This document shows, one piece after another, positions 19,011-27,980 of a stretch of DNA of 64,000 bases (position 1 is the stretch's first letter; the number at the start of each line of letters is the position of its first letter). Position numbers and translations under genes: made by a program. The stretch covers positions 2,232,001 through 2,296,000 of the forward strand of contig NC_013946.1 in NCBI RefSeq assembly GCF_000024425.1, read 5' to 3'. The notes beneath the pieces were generated by a model that saw only the letters and a program-made list of their open reading frames with translations, was not told the DNA's origin and made no database searches. The DNA comes from Meiothermus ruber DSM 1279 (GTDB taxonomy: Bacteria; Deinococcota; Deinococci; Deinococcales; Thermaceae).

Positions 19011-19961
19011 ATGGCGAGAGCGCCCCACCCCCTCACCTCGAGCGTCACCCTGAGGGTGCCGCTGTGGGTGGTGGCGGCTTTGCCGCTGCTGCTGGTGGGG
19101 CTGGTGCTGCTGGGGTGGAGCAAAAGCTCCCTCGAGCGTCAGCAACTGGCCCGGCTGGAGGCCCAGGCCTATAAGCTAAGCTTGGAGCTCGAGGCCGAAA
19201 AAAGCCGCAACGAGGCCTACGGCATCGAGGCTGTTCAACTGCAACAGAGCCTCAAGGTGCTGGAAAGCGAAATCAACCGGCTCCGCGCCAAGGCCGGCCT
19301 GCCCAAGCTGCACCTGCCTGCGCCGGCCCAGCCCAACCCGGTGCCCAGGCCCGACGGGGCCCCTCGAGGGGCCGGCGAGCCCATCGATCTGGGCGCTCTG
19401 CTGCTCAGCCTGCGCTCTCAGGTGGAAGGTTTTGCAGCGGAGCTCGAGGCCACTGCCGTTGCACTCAACAACCCACTCCCCCCCGATCCCCGCCCTGGGC
19501 GTGTGCTGCGGCGGCCCGCCCTCCAGGCCAGCCCCCCCAGCCCGACCCAGTTCGTACCAACCGGTCTGCCCTTGCTGGTCGAAGCCCCGCTCACCTCCAC
19601 CTTCGGCTACCGCTCCAATCCGTTTGGCGGTGGGGCCTACGAATTTCACAACGGCGTAGACTTTGCCGCACCCGAGGGCACGCCGGTCTATGCCACCGCG
19701 GCCGGAACGGTGAGCGAGATGGGCTGGAACCCCATCTTTGGCCTGATGGTTCTAATAGACCACGGCAATGGCCTGCACACCCTGTACGGACACCTTTCCT
19801 CCACCTACGTCGAAAAAGGCCAGCAGGTTCAACAAAGCGCCTTGATCGGTGCAGTCGGTTCAACCGGGCGCTCCACCGGCCCGCACCTGCACTACACCGT
19901 ATACCGGTATGGGGTGGCGGTTGACCCACTCCCCTATGTGGGTTATGCCGCAGTTCGCTAA
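19011..19961 (+). CDS. Second membrane-anchored M23 (LytM) endopeptidase
   Basis: 316 residues: membrane span about 20-40, coiled coil about 42-100 (RLEAQAYKLSLELEAEKSRN), Pro-rich linker, M23 domain with HNGVDF (His213, Asp217) and HLH (292-294). It is a paralogue of the gene at 17594, with the same build but an unrelated linker. Zinc ligands are intact. It follows the bactofilin gene by 81 bases on the same strand and closes the set. Confidence 0.93.
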   Translation: MARAPHPLTSSVTLRVPLWVVAALPLLLVGLVLLGWSKSSLERQQLARLEAQAYKLSLELEAEKSRNEAYGIEAVQLQQSLKVLESEINRLRAKAGLPKLHLPAPAQPNPVPRPDGAPRGAGEPIDLGALLLSLRSQVEGFAAELEATAVALNNPLPPDPRPGRVLRRPALQASPPSPTQFVPTGLPLLVEAPLTSTFGYRSNPFGGGAYEFHNGVDFAAPEGTPVYATAAGTVSEMGWNPIFGLMVLIDHGNGLHTLYGHLSSTYVEKGQQVQQSALIGAVGSTGRSTGPHLHYTVYRYGVAVDPLPYVGYAAVR

Positions 19962-20063
19962 GTGCCGCACCCATGCCGATTCAGCCGCGCCTCGGCTCGC
20001 ACAGCCCTATACTTGAACCCCGTCCAAACAAGGGGGGTTTCGCCTTATTCTCATTCTGCGGTA

Positions 20064-20069
20064 TAAGAT
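20064..20069 (+). promoter_or_regulatory. -10 box of accD, leaderless type
   Basis: TAAGAT ends 8 bases before the accD ATG and no SD is visible. The -35 region is poor. Confidence 0.4.
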
Positions 20070-20077
20070 AGGGCGTT

Positions 20078-20932
20078 ATGGCCTTAGAGCGGCTTTTCCG
20101 CCGTCGCCGGGCACAGGGCGAGGCAAGGGACATTCCCGAGCTATGGGTCAAGTGCCCCAAGTGCGACGCGCAGATATATAAAAAAGACCTCGAGACCAAC
20201 CTGCACGTCTGCCCCAAGTGCGAGCACCACCTGCGGCTCTCGGCCGACAAGCGCATCGCCATGCTGGCCGATGCAGGCAGCTTCGAGCAGATCACCGGCC
20301 TCAAACCCACCGACCCCCTGGGCTTTGTGGATACCGAGCCCTACCCCAAGCGGCTCGAGCGCTACCAAAAGGAAGCCGGGCGGCCCGATGCCATCGTGGG
20401 GGGGCGCTGCACCATTGGGGGCGTGGAAAGCGTGCTGCTGGTGATGGACTACGCCTTTGCCGGGGGTTCGATGGGCAGCGTGGTGGGTGAGGAAATTACC
20501 CGCGGCATCGAACTGGCCGCCCAGGAGAACCGGGCGGTGGTGATCGTCGCAGTCTCGGGCGGGGCCCGGATGCAGGAAGCGGCTTTATCCCTGATGCAGA
20601 TGGCCAAGACCACCCTGGCCCTCGACCGGTTGTGGGCGCAAAAACTGCCCTACATCTCCATCCTCACCGACCCCACCACCGGCGGGGTCACGGCCAGCTT
20701 CGCGGCCATCGCCGATGTGATTCTGGCCGAGCCCGGGGCCCTGATCGGCTTTGCCGGGCCTCGAGTGATTAAGCAAACCATCCGCCAGGACTTACCCGAG
20801 GGCTTCCAGCGCTCGGAGTTTTTGCTCAAGCACGGCATGGTAGACCAGGTGGTGGATCGGCGCCGGCTGAAGGAAACCGTGGCGCGCATCCTCAAGCTGC
20901 TGCACCCCAGGACGGTGAACCATGCAGGCTAG
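20078..20932 (+). CDS. accD: Acetyl-CoA carboxylase carboxyltransferase beta subunit
   Basis: 284 residues. An N-terminal zinc ribbon has Cys26, Cys29, Cys45 and Cys48 (CPKC twice), followed by the crotonase-fold carboxyltransferase domain with [12 protein letters not shown] and SGGARMQE. With the alpha subunit it transfers CO2 from carboxybiotin to acetyl-CoA, the first committed step of fatty acid synthesis. accA follows on the same strand after about 38 bases, an operon seen in many bacteria. Confidence 0.96.
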   Translation: MALERLFRRRRAQGEARDIPELWVKCPKCDAQIYKKDLETNLHVCPKCEHHLRLSADKRIAMLADAGSFEQITGLKPTDPLGFVDTEPYPKRLERYQKEAGRPDAIVGGRCTIGGVESVLLVMDYAFAGGSMGSVVGEEITRGIELAAQENRAVVIVAVSGGARMQEAALSLMQMAKTTLALDRLWAQKLPYISILTDPTTGGVTASFAAIADVILAEPGALIGFAGPRVIKQTIRQDLPEGFQRSEFLLKHGMVDQVVDRRRLKETVARILKLLHPRTVNHAG

Positions 20933-20970
20933 CCTTCAAGTCAGACACCAACCGCTAAAAGGGGGTGCTT

Positions 20971-21918
20971 ATGCCGCTTGAGTTCGAAAAGCCGATCGAG
21001 GAGCTCGAGGCCAAAATCGCCGAGCTGGAGGGCTTTGCGACCAGCAGCGGGGTCGACCTCTCCGGCGAGCTCCAGGTTCTGCGGGAGCGCCTGGCCCAGC
21101 TCAAATCGGAGACCTTCGATAACCTCTCTCGCTGGGAGCGGGTGCAGCTGGCCCGTGCCCCCGGACGCCCCACCACCCTCGACGTGATCGGGGGCATCAT
21201 GACCGAGTTTGTCGAACTGTACGGTGACCGAACCTACGGCGAAGACCCCGCGGTGGTGGGCGGCCTGGCCCGCTTTGAAGGCACCTCGGTGGTGGTGGTG
21301 GGGCACCAGAAAGGCCGCGACACCAAAGAAAACATCCGGCGCAACTTCGCCATGCCCCACCCCGAGGGTTACCGCAAGGCCATGCGTATGATGGATCTGG
21401 CCGACCGCTTCGGGCGGCCCTTCATCGCCTTCATCGACACCCCCGGCGCCTACCCCGGCGTCTCCGCCGAGGAGCGCGGCCAGGCCTGGGTGATCGCCCA
21501 GAGCATCCAGCGCATGGCCCGCCTAAGGGTGCCGGCCATCGCCATCATCCTGGGCGAGGGCGGCTCGGGCGGGGCGCTGGCCATTGGGGTAGGCAACCGC
21601 GTGCTGATCCTGGAAAACGCCTGGTACTCGGTGATCTCGCCCGAGTCCTGCGCGGCCATCCTCTGGCGCGACGCCAAAGAAGCCGCCAAAGCCGCCGAAG
21701 CCCTCAAACTCTCGGCCCCCGATCTCTTGAACCTGGGCATCGTGGATCGGATCATCCCCGAACCCAGCGGTGGGGCCCACCGCGACCCCGCCGCCACCCT
21801 GGCGAATATCAAACAGGCTTTGCAGGCTACGCTTGCCGAACTCGCTGGCCTTAGCCCAGAGCAGCTATTCGAAGACCGCTACCGGCGGTTCAGGGGGCTG
21901 GGGCGCTACCAGGCCTAG
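20971..21918 (+). CDS. accA: Acetyl-CoA carboxylase carboxyltransferase alpha subunit
   Basis: 315 residues from ATG at 20971 ([20 protein letters not shown]); a GTG two codons earlier is open, but the AAAGGGGGTG just upstream is a good SD for the ATG. Family blocks include [43 protein letters not shown] and [11 protein letters not shown]. It forms the A2B2 carboxyltransferase with AccD. Confidence 0.96.
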   Translation: MPLEFEKPIEELEAKIAELEGFATSSGVDLSGELQVLRERLAQLKSETFDNLSRWERVQLARAPGRPTTLDVIGGIMTEFVELYGDRTYGEDPAVVGGLARFEGTSVVVVGHQKGRDTKENIRRNFAMPHPEGYRKAMRMMDLADRFGRPFIAFIDTPGAYPGVSAEERGQAWVIAQSIQRMARLRVPAIAIILGEGGSGGALAIGVGNRVLILENAWYSVISPESCAAILWRDAKEAAKAAEALKLSAPDLLNLGIVDRIIPEPSGGAHRDPAATLANIKQALQATLAELAGLSPEQLFEDRYRRFRGLGRYQA

Positions 21919-21929
21919 TCACGGAAAAA

Positions 21930-21972
21930 ACATCCAAAAAATAGCAGGGGGCGGCCTATGCACCGCCCCCTG
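21930..21972 (-). terminator. Rho-independent terminator of the phn operon
   Basis: Stem CAGGGGGCGG/CCGCCCCCTG (21945-21954 with 21963-21972), loop of 8. Read on the minus strand it is followed by CTATTTTTTGG. It ends the phnDCE transcript and probably also stops accA transcription from the other side. Confidence 0.85.
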
Positions 21973-22013
21973 TATTGCTCCCGATCAACCCGGTGGTAAA
22001 GCTTCCCTGACTC

Positions 22014-23642
22014 TCACACCAGCCGGCTGCGCAGCCACGAGGAAGCGAAGTCGATGATGTTCACCACCACCACAATCGCTATAACCCCCACGATCATCTG
22101 GTCGTACTGTCCCGAGGCCATCTTCTCGTTGATGAAATAGCCGATGCCACCCGCCCCCACCAGGCCCAGCACCAGCGAGGAGCGGAAATTGATCTCAAAG
22201 TTGTAGATGGTATAGGAGACAAAAAGGGGCAGCACCTGGGGCAATATAGCCCAGCGCACCACGTTCACCCCCGCCGCACCGGTAGATTCCAGGGCCTCAA
22301 CCGGGCCCTTGTCGGCGTTTTCAATGGCCTCGGAGTAGAGCTTACCCAGCTCGGTCAGGGAGTGGATGGCAATGGCCATCACCCCGGCAAAAGGCCCCAG
22401 CCCCACCGCCGCCACCAGAATCAGGGCAATGATCAGGGTGGGCACTCCACGCAGCACGTTTAAAAACAGGCGGGTTGCGTAGAACACCGAGCGCATCAAG
22501 GGCGTACCCGAGGTCACGTTGCGGGCTGCTAGAAACGAGATGGGCATGGCGAAAACCGCCGCCAGAAAGGTGCCCACCAGGGCCATCTGCACCGTGACGG
22601 CAATCTGGCTCAGCACCTCTTGCAGCGGGTAGCGCTCGGCCGAAGCATCGGCCAGTAGAGGGGGCCAGGCCCTATCGGCAAACTGCTGCAAGAAGGGCCA
22701 GCCCACCACCAGCTTGTTGAGGTCAAACTCGGTGGCATCAAACGCTGGGATCAGGCAGCTCGCCACCAGAGCAATCAGGATACCAGCGCGCCAATCGTCG
22801 GGCTCGTGCAGCGTAGGGTTTCGCAACAACACCAGCCCAGCCCCCAGCATGAGTCCGGCCAGAAAAAACATACCAAAAGCGCCGTACTGGGTCGTGGCCG
22901 GCTGCACCAGGCGGTAGCCCTCGCTCGAGGCCTGCTGGGGAATAGCCCCTTGCAGATCGGCCAGGCTTTGGATGGGCTTGAGTTCCTCCTGGCCCAGCTC
23001 TTTACGTATGGCGTTGAGCTCGGGCAAGGCCTGGTTGTAGGCCTCGATCATGGCCGTCTGGCTCTCCGGGGCCGTGGGGGAGAACAGCTTGTAATAGCCC
23101 AGGCTTTTAGGCAGGTAGGCCCCTCCACCTTGGGGGGCATGAAACCAGTAAAACGCCAGCGCCCCAGCCAGGGCAGCCGCCAGCAGAATGGGCAGGCGCT
23201 GCTTGGGGCGGCTAAAAGCAAGCAGGGCCACCGAGGCAGCCACCCCAAGGGCCACCAGCAGCTCCATGAGGCCGTTGATGGGCTGCATACGAACCAACTG
23301 GGCTGGCTGCGCGTACCAGCTTCCCGCGGCCAGCAGCACCACCGCCCCTCCCAGCACACCACCCCATCCGGCAGCCCCACCCCGGCGGGTAAGCACCAGG
23401 GCTACGAGCACACCCAGGGGAATCAGCAGAAGCAGGGGATAAACGGGCGTAAGGCCCAGCAGGGTGGGGTCTATGGTATCGCGGCTCAAAAAGCCCCGGG
23501 CCCGGCTGAAGGGGAAGGCCACAAAAACCACCAGCAGGGCCAGCCCAGCGCCCACCACCCAGCGCCGCATGGAGCCCCGGGCCACCCCCATCAGCAGCGC
23601 CAAGAACACCCCGCTCAAGGTGTACAACAGCAGCTCGGTCAT
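22014..23642 (-). CDS. phnE: Phosphonate-type ABC transporter permease with long N-terminal extension
   Basis: 542 residues, about twice the usual PhnE. The last 270 residues are a typical PhnE/BPD_transp_1 domain with the EAA-type loop EALESTGAAGVNVVRWAILP. The first 270 contain about seven predicted membrane segments and a soluble stretch (AYNQALPELNAIRKELG to GYRLVQPATTQYG) not recognised as a permease. Its start overlaps the phnC stop by ATGA. It should form the inner-membrane channel for a phosphonate, phosphite or phosphate-ester. The extension may be a lineage trait. Confidence 0.88.
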   Translation of the reverse strand: MTELLLYTLSGVFLALLMGVARGSMRRWVVGAGLALLVVFVAFPFSRARGFLSRDTIDPTLLGLTPVYPLLLLIPLGVLVALVLTRRGGAAGWGGVLGGAVVLLAAGSWYAQPAQLVRMQPINGLMELLVALGVAASVALLAFSRPKQRLPILLAAALAGALAFYWFHAPQGGGAYLPKSLGYYKLFSPTAPESQTAMIEAYNQALPELNAIRKELGQEELKPIQSLADLQGAIPQQASSEGYRLVQPATTQYGAFGMFFLAGLMLGAGLVLLRNPTLHEPDDWRAGILIALVASCLIPAFDATEFDLNKLVVGWPFLQQFADRAWPPLLADASAERYPLQEVLSQIAVTVQMALVGTFLAAVFAMPISFLAARNVTSGTPLMRSVFYATRLFLNVLRGVPTLIIALILVAAVGLGPFAGVMAIAIHSLTELGKLYSEAIENADKGPVEALESTGAAGVNVVRWAILPQVLPLFVSYTIYNFEINFRSSLVLGLVGAGGIGYFINEKMASGQYDQMIVGVIAIVVVVNIIDFASSWLRSRLV

Positions 23643-24397
23643 GCCAGCATCTCCTTGCGCTCGTATAGATCGTCGATGATCGACTCGGTAAGCTGTGCCG
23701 GCGCCCCATCGAACACCAGCCGCCCGCGCTTGAAAGCCACGATGCGCTTGGCGTACTTCAGGGCCAGGTCGAGGGCGTGGATGTTGATCACCACTGTGAC
23801 CCCGTCCTGCTCGTTGAAGCGCTTGAGGGTGCGCATCACCTCCTCCGAGAGCACCGGGTCGAGGTTGGCCGCCGGCTCGTCGGCCAGCATCAGGGTGGGC
23901 TGCTGGGCCATGGCCCGGGCGATGGCCACCCGTTGCTGCTGCCCACCCGAGAGCGAGTCCACTCGAGCGTTCTCTTTTGCGGCCAGGTCTACGCGCTCGA
24001 GCTGCTGGCGGGCAATCTGGTAGTCGGCCTCGCTGTACAGACCCAGCAGGCCGCGCCAGGTGGGCAGATAGCCCAGCCGGCCATGCAACACGTTTTCCAG
24101 AGCACTCAGGCGGTTGACCAGGTTGAACTGCTGGAAAATGAAGCCGACCGTGCGGCGGTACTTCTGCAACTCGCGCTTGGGCAGCTTGGTAATATCGGTA
24201 CCATTGACAATCACCGAGCCCGAGGTGGGAATCAGCAGCCCATTGAGGGTGCGCAAAAAGGTGCTCTTACCGGCCCCCGAGCGCCCAATTACGGCCACAA
24301 AATCCCCAGGGGCAATCTCGAGGTTCACGTCCATCAGAACCTGAAGGGGCCCCTTGGCGGTTTGAAAGGTCTGGTTAAGGTTTCGGACTTCAATCAT
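23639..24397 (-). CDS. phnC: Phosphonate-type ABC transporter ATP-binding protein
   Basis: 252 residues from ATG at 24397 (MIEVRNLNQTF), preceded by the SD CTGGAGAACGC; the longer open frame upstream lacks support. Walker A GRSGAGKST at 38-46, LSGGQQQRVAIARAM signature, Walker B LMLADEPAANLDP. Spacing of family motifs matches PhnC. It couples ATP hydrolysis to import and overlaps phnE. Confidence 0.92.
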   Translation of the reverse strand: MIEVRNLNQTFQTAKGPLQVLMDVNLEIAPGDFVAVIGRSGAGKSTFLRTLNGLLIPTSGSVIVNGTDITKLPKRELQKYRRTVGFIFQQFNLVNRLSALENVLHGRLGYLPTWRGLLGLYSEADYQIARQQLERVDLAAKENARVDSLSGGQQQRVAIARAMAQQPTLMLADEPAANLDPVLSEEVMRTLKRFNEQDGVTVVINIHALDLALKYAKRIVAFKRGRLVFDGAPAQLTESIIDDLYERKEMLA

Positions 24398-24460
24398 GCG
24401 TTCTCCAGATCGGCTGTGCAGGCCTGGCCCTCCTCGCAAGGCCATACCATCAAATCATAA

Positions 24461-24482
24461 GCCCCCAGCCAGCACCGGGGGC
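24461..24482 (-). terminator. Intercistronic hairpin between phnD and phnC
   Basis: GCCCCC/GGGGGC stem (24461-24466 with 24477-24482) without a strong T run. Such hairpins after a binding-protein gene usually stabilise its mRNA or reduce read-through to the ATPase gene. Confidence 0.55.
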
Positions 24483-24507
24483 ATAAGCAACCGAAGGTTG
24501 TTCCGTC

Positions 24508-25383
24508 TTACTGGCCGGCCACTTTGCGGGCCTGGCGCACCACATCGTAGTCGGAGTCCTGAGCGGGAATCATGTAGTCGATGCGGTAGAGGTTAAACAG
24601 GAGTTTGCTCTCCGGGGTTTTGATGCCCTGCAGGGCCGCCGCGATGCCGCGCGAAAGGGTGGGGTATTTGGTGTAGAACTGCTTGGAGACCGAGAAGGTA
24701 TCGCCGGGGATGGGCTTGGAGTAGAAAATGGCGGTGAGCTGGGCGGCCTCCTCGGGCTTGAGGAACTGCGTCCAGGCCCCGCTCTTGTTGCGGTTGTCGT
24801 TGGCAAAGGTGGCCGCTGCGTCCACCGACTTATTCAGCACTGCCAGCACCGCGGCGTCGTGCCGACCGGCGAAGGTTTGCTTGGCGAACAGCTTGTCGGG
24901 GTCGAGCTTCTCGGCCACCAGCGCGGCCCGCGGGAACACGTAACCGGCTGCGGAGTTTTTGTCTACCCAGGCGATGGTCTTGCCCTCGAGGTCGCGCACG
25001 CTCTTGATGCCTGAGTCCTTGCGCACCACGATGGCCGACCAGTAGTAGGGGCTGCTGCCGCGCACGCTCTTGAGGAGCACCTGGGCGCCCACATCCTGGT
25101 TGGCGATCACGTAGCCGTCGGGCGGGAAGAAGGCGAAGTCGAGGTTGCCACCGCGCATGGCCTCAATCAGACCGCGGTACTCGGTGGGGATGAAAACTTC
25201 CACCTCGATGGCCCCCTGGAAGCGGCGCTCGAGGTAATCGGCAATGGCCTGGGCCGCCGGGCGAAGCTGATCGGAGTTCTGGGTGGGGTTAAAGCCGATG
25301 CGCACTTTAACCGGGTTCTGGGCCAAGCCCGCGGACAGGCCAAACATCAACAAAGCTAGCAGAAGAAACAGGCTGCGTTTCAT
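24508..25383 (-). CDS. phnD: Phosphonate-type ABC transporter substrate-binding protein
   Basis: 291 residues with signal peptide MKRSLFLLLALLMFGLSAGLAQ and a periplasmic binding fold of the PhnD/PtxB family: IGFNPTQNSDQLRPAAQAIA, EYRGLIEAMRGGNLDFAFFPPDGY, SYYW-like SSPYYWSAIVV, GKTIAWVDKNSAAGYVFPR. No lipobox, so it is a free secreted protein. The ligand could be phosphonate, phosphite or a phosphate ester. No C-P lyase or phosphite dehydrogenase gene is in view. Confidence 0.9.
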   Translation of the reverse strand: MKRSLFLLLALLMFGLSAGLAQNPVKVRIGFNPTQNSDQLRPAAQAIADYLERRFQGAIEVEVFIPTEYRGLIEAMRGGNLDFAFFPPDGYVIANQDVGAQVLLKSVRGSSPYYWSAIVVRKDSGIKSVRDLEGKTIAWVDKNSAAGYVFPRAALVAEKLDPDKLFAKQTFAGRHDAAVLAVLNKSVDAAATFANDNRNKSGAWTQFLKPEEAAQLTAIFYSKPIPGDTFSVSKQFYTKYPTLSRGIAAALQGIKTPESKLLFNLYRIDYMIPAQDSDYDVVRQARKVAGQ

Positions 25384-25486
25384 ACGCCGCTTAGCCTACA
25401 CCAGGTTGTGTCGGAATTGAATCAGGTCAAAATTTTGCATGACTCCGGTTACGTTCGTTCACCTACCCTTAAATCCCTTCAACCCG

Positions 25487-25492
25487 TAGAAT
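25487..25492 (+). promoter_or_regulatory. -10 box of the HAD gene, leaderless type
   Basis: TAGAAT ends 9 bases before the ATG at 25502. No SD and only a weak -35 are seen. Confidence 0.4.
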
Positions 25493-25501
25493 GCAGCGAG
25501 C

Positions 25502-26188
25502 ATGCAAGCCCTCATCTTCGACTTCGACGGCACCATCCTGGACACCGAAAAGAGCGAGTTTCAGGCCTGGCAGGAGGTGTACCAGGCCCACGGGGCCGAG
25601 TTATCACTGGAGTATTGGCTTCCTTTTATCGGCAACAACTCCATCCCCTTCGACCCGGCTGGCAACCTGGAACGGCTTGTGGGCCAGCCGCTGGATAAGG
25701 AAAACATCGAGCGCTGGGTGGACGAGCGCAAGCGAACCCTCAACCAGTCGCTCCAGCCCCTACCGGGGGTGCTGGACTACCTCGAGGCCGCCCAGGCCAT
25801 GGGTCTCAAGCTGGCAGTGGCCAGCAGCTCGAGGCGGGCCTGGGTGGAGGGGCACCTGGAGTGGCTGGGCTTGCTGGGGTATTTCCAGGTCATCCGCACC
25901 AAGGAAGATGTGACCCTGACCAAGCCCGACCCCGCGCTATTTTTGCGGGCCGCCGAGGGACTGGGGGTCGCCCCCCAGGAAACCATCGTGCTCGAGGACT
26001 CCCTGAACGGGGTGCGGGCGGCCAAGGCGGCGGGGGCCTTTACGGTGGCCATCCCCAACGCCCTCACCCAGCACCTCGACCTGAGCCAGGCCGACCTGGT
26101 GCTCACCCGCCTGGACGACCTGGCGCTGTGGGATCTGCTGCGCATTGCCCGGCAAAAGGGCGGCGCAGGGCTACTCCCCGTTGTTTAA
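25502..26188 (+). CDS. HAD-superfamily phosphatase/phosphoglucomutase-like
   Basis: 228 residues: nucleophile motif DFDGT with Asp7 and Asp9, a helical cap (residues about 16-85), SSS at motif II (VASSSRRAWVEGHLE), Lys in KPDPALF and acidic motif ED in VLEDSLNGVRAAKAAG. The cap type matches beta-phosphoglucomutase and sugar-phosphate phosphatases. Substrate unknown. Its last 18 bases overlap the convergent amidase gene. Confidence 0.9.
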   Translation: MQALIFDFDGTILDTEKSEFQAWQEVYQAHGAELSLEYWLPFIGNNSIPFDPAGNLERLVGQPLDKENIERWVDERKRTLNQSLQPLPGVLDYLEAAQAMGLKLAVASSSRRAWVEGHLEWLGLLGYFQVIRTKEDVTLTKPDPALFLRAAEGLGVAPQETIVLEDSLNGVRAAKAAGAFTVAIPNALTQHLDLSQADLVLTRLDDLALWDLLRIARQKGGAGLLPVV

Positions 26189-27247
26189 AAAGCGCAGGAT
26201 GCCTCGAGCCAGGGCCAGGGCCAGGGTCTGGCGGTACTCGTTGGTCTGGAGGCGGCGGCCCTCAACGGGATGATTGGCAAAGCCCACCTCCACCAGAATG
26301 GCCGGGATGCGGGCGTTGCGAATCACGTAAAAAGGCGCCTGGCGCACCCCCCGGTCTACCGCGCCGGTGGCCTCTAACAACGCCCCCTGCACATAGTGGG
26401 CCAGTTGCCGCGAAAACTTGAGGTTGGACTGGGCGATCAGGTCGCGCACCAGGCGTTCGCCCACACTCTGGGCCTCGCGGGTCAGGCGCTGGCCCAGCTC
26501 GCCCCCGCCGTTCTCACGGATCACCTGGGCCAGCAGGCTCTGATCCAGGGTGCTGCCAAAGTAGTAGGTCTCGATACCCTGGGCCGCGTTGGGTGCGCTG
26601 TTGACGTGGATGGAGATAAACAGGTTGCGCTTGGAGTTGGCCATCTCGGCCCGCAGGCCCAGGTCGGTGGCCTTGTCAGGGGAAAGGTGGGTATCGCTGC
26701 TGCGGGTCAGAATGACCTCGATGCCCTCTTTTTGCAGCAGTTGCCGCAGGCGCAGGGCCAGGTCGAGGGTCACCTCCTTCTCCACCACATAGCCCACCGC
26801 CCCAGAATCAACACCGCCGTGGCCGGGGTCTATCACCACCACCCTGGGCTGGGGGCGGGGCCGGGGGGGCTGGGGTTGGGCCTGCACCGGGGGGCTGGGC
26901 CGGGGGGCCCTGGTGAGCACATCCACCACCAGGCGACGCCGGTTTCCGTCGTCCAGAAGTGCGGTCTTGACCTCTACGTTCGGCTTCAGGCGCACGAACA
27001 CCGTGGCGCCGTTGCCGGCTACCACCACCTGGTAGGAGGCCACCTGGGGTGAACTCACATCCACATCGGCGGCCTCCACGCCGATGCCGCTAAAGCGAAG
27101 GGTGAGGGTGTCGGGGGACTGGGCGAGTTGGTACTGGGTTCGGGCCTCGAGGTCGAAGACCAGGCGGGTGTAGCCTTCGTGCAGACCCAGGCGCGGAAAC
27201 GCCAGCACCGGGGCCAGCCATACGATGACAAAGGCTAAAAGCCGCAT
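26171..27247 (-). CDS. N-acetylmuramoyl-L-alanine amidase (AmiC-like, AMIN + Amidase_3)
   Basis: 358 residues: signal peptide (about 1-16), AMIN domain (about 20-112), a Pro-rich linker (PRPSPPVQAQPQPPRPRPQP), then Amidase_3 with zinc ligands His143 (IDPGHGG), Glu157 and His214 (ISIHVNSAPN) and the catalytic Glu in VEVGFANHP. It cleaves the MurNAc-L-Ala bond in the periplasm during cell separation. Confidence 0.94.
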   Translation of the reverse strand: MRLLAFVIVWLAPVLAFPRLGLHEGYTRLVFDLEARTQYQLAQSPDTLTLRFSGIGVEAADVDVSSPQVASYQVVVAGNGATVFVRLKPNVEVKTALLDDGNRRRLVVDVLTRAPRPSPPVQAQPQPPRPRPQPRVVVIDPGHGGVDSGAVGYVVEKEVTLDLALRLRQLLQKEGIEVILTRSSDTHLSPDKATDLGLRAEMANSKRNLFISIHVNSAPNAAQGIETYYFGSTLDQSLLAQVIRENGGGELGQRLTREAQSVGERLVRDLIAQSNLKFSRQLAHYVQGALLEATGAVDRGVRQAPFYVIRNARIPAILVEVGFANHPVEGRRLQTNEYRQTLALALARGILRFLNNGE

Positions 27248-27255
27248 CTTTTTGG

Positions 27256-27261
27256 AGTATA
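27256..27261 (-). promoter_or_regulatory. -10 box of the amidase gene, leaderless type
   Basis: TATACT on the minus strand ends 8 bases before the ATG at 27247; no SD is present. Confidence 0.45.
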
Positions 27262-27353
27262 GCCGAAGCCGCTGGGTTTTTATTAGACCGTTGACCCAGC
27301 ACGGTTGATGGTTTGCTCATTCGGTTCATGCCCCAGGCTCTACGATTGAGAAC

Positions 27354-27977
27354 ATGAAACGTTGGTGGATTCTGCTCACTTTTCTTTCTTTGATTGTGCT
27401 GGCCTCGAGGTTTGCCGGTTTCGAGGTGCGGCCCCGGGGCAACTCGGAGCTGGATGTGGGCACCGGCATCTACACCCTGCCCACCGGCGGCACCATCACC
27501 GACAACCAAAGCGGCCTGGTGCTGGAAGCCCGCTACATCCAGTACAAAGACGGCGAGTTTATCCGGGCCCAGGGGGCCACCCTCAAGGCCAGGGAGGGCA
27601 ATTTTAGCGCGAGCAGCCTCGAGTACCTGCAAAAGCCCGACACCCTGCGGATGAGCGGGGTGCGCTTCAGCTCCAAGGAGTTCAAGGCCCTCAGCGCCCA
27701 GCAGGGGCTCTTGCTCGGCGACGACGTGCTGGTGCTCAAGGGCGAGGTGCGCTCGAGCGAGCCGGTGCTCGAGGCCAGCACCCTGGTGGTGGACACCACC
27801 AAAGACCTGGCTTTGGTACTGGGGGCCTTCACCTTCCGCGACGGGGCCACCACCCTCAGGGGCAACCGGCCCGACAGCACCTTGTTGCTGACCGTTAGCG
27901 GCGGCAAAGTGCGGGCCAGCACCCGCGTTCCAGCCGATGTTTTCAACCGCCTGCGCCCCTACGCCGATAAACTGTAG
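27354..27977 (+). CDS. LptC/LptA-like envelope transport protein
   Basis: 207 residues: N-terminal membrane anchor (MKRWWILLTFLSLIVLASRF) and a beta-rich body with OstA/LptC-like strands (LVLEARYIQYKDGEFIRAQGATL, GNFSASSLEYLQKPDTLRMSGV). It precedes LptD- and LptF/G-like genes with almost no spacing, which supports a bridge role in moving a lipid across the envelope. Assignment rests on shape and neighbours more than on sharp motifs. Confidence 0.65.
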   Translation: MKRWWILLTFLSLIVLASRFAGFEVRPRGNSELDVGTGIYTLPTGGTITDNQSGLVLEARYIQYKDGEFIRAQGATLKAREGNFSASSLEYLQKPDTLRMSGVRFSSKEFKALSAQQGLLLGDDVLVLKGEVRSSEPVLEASTLVVDTTKDLALVLGAFTFRDGATTLRGNRPDSTLLLTVSGGKVRASTRVPADVFNRLRPYADKL

Positions 27978-27980
27978 GGC

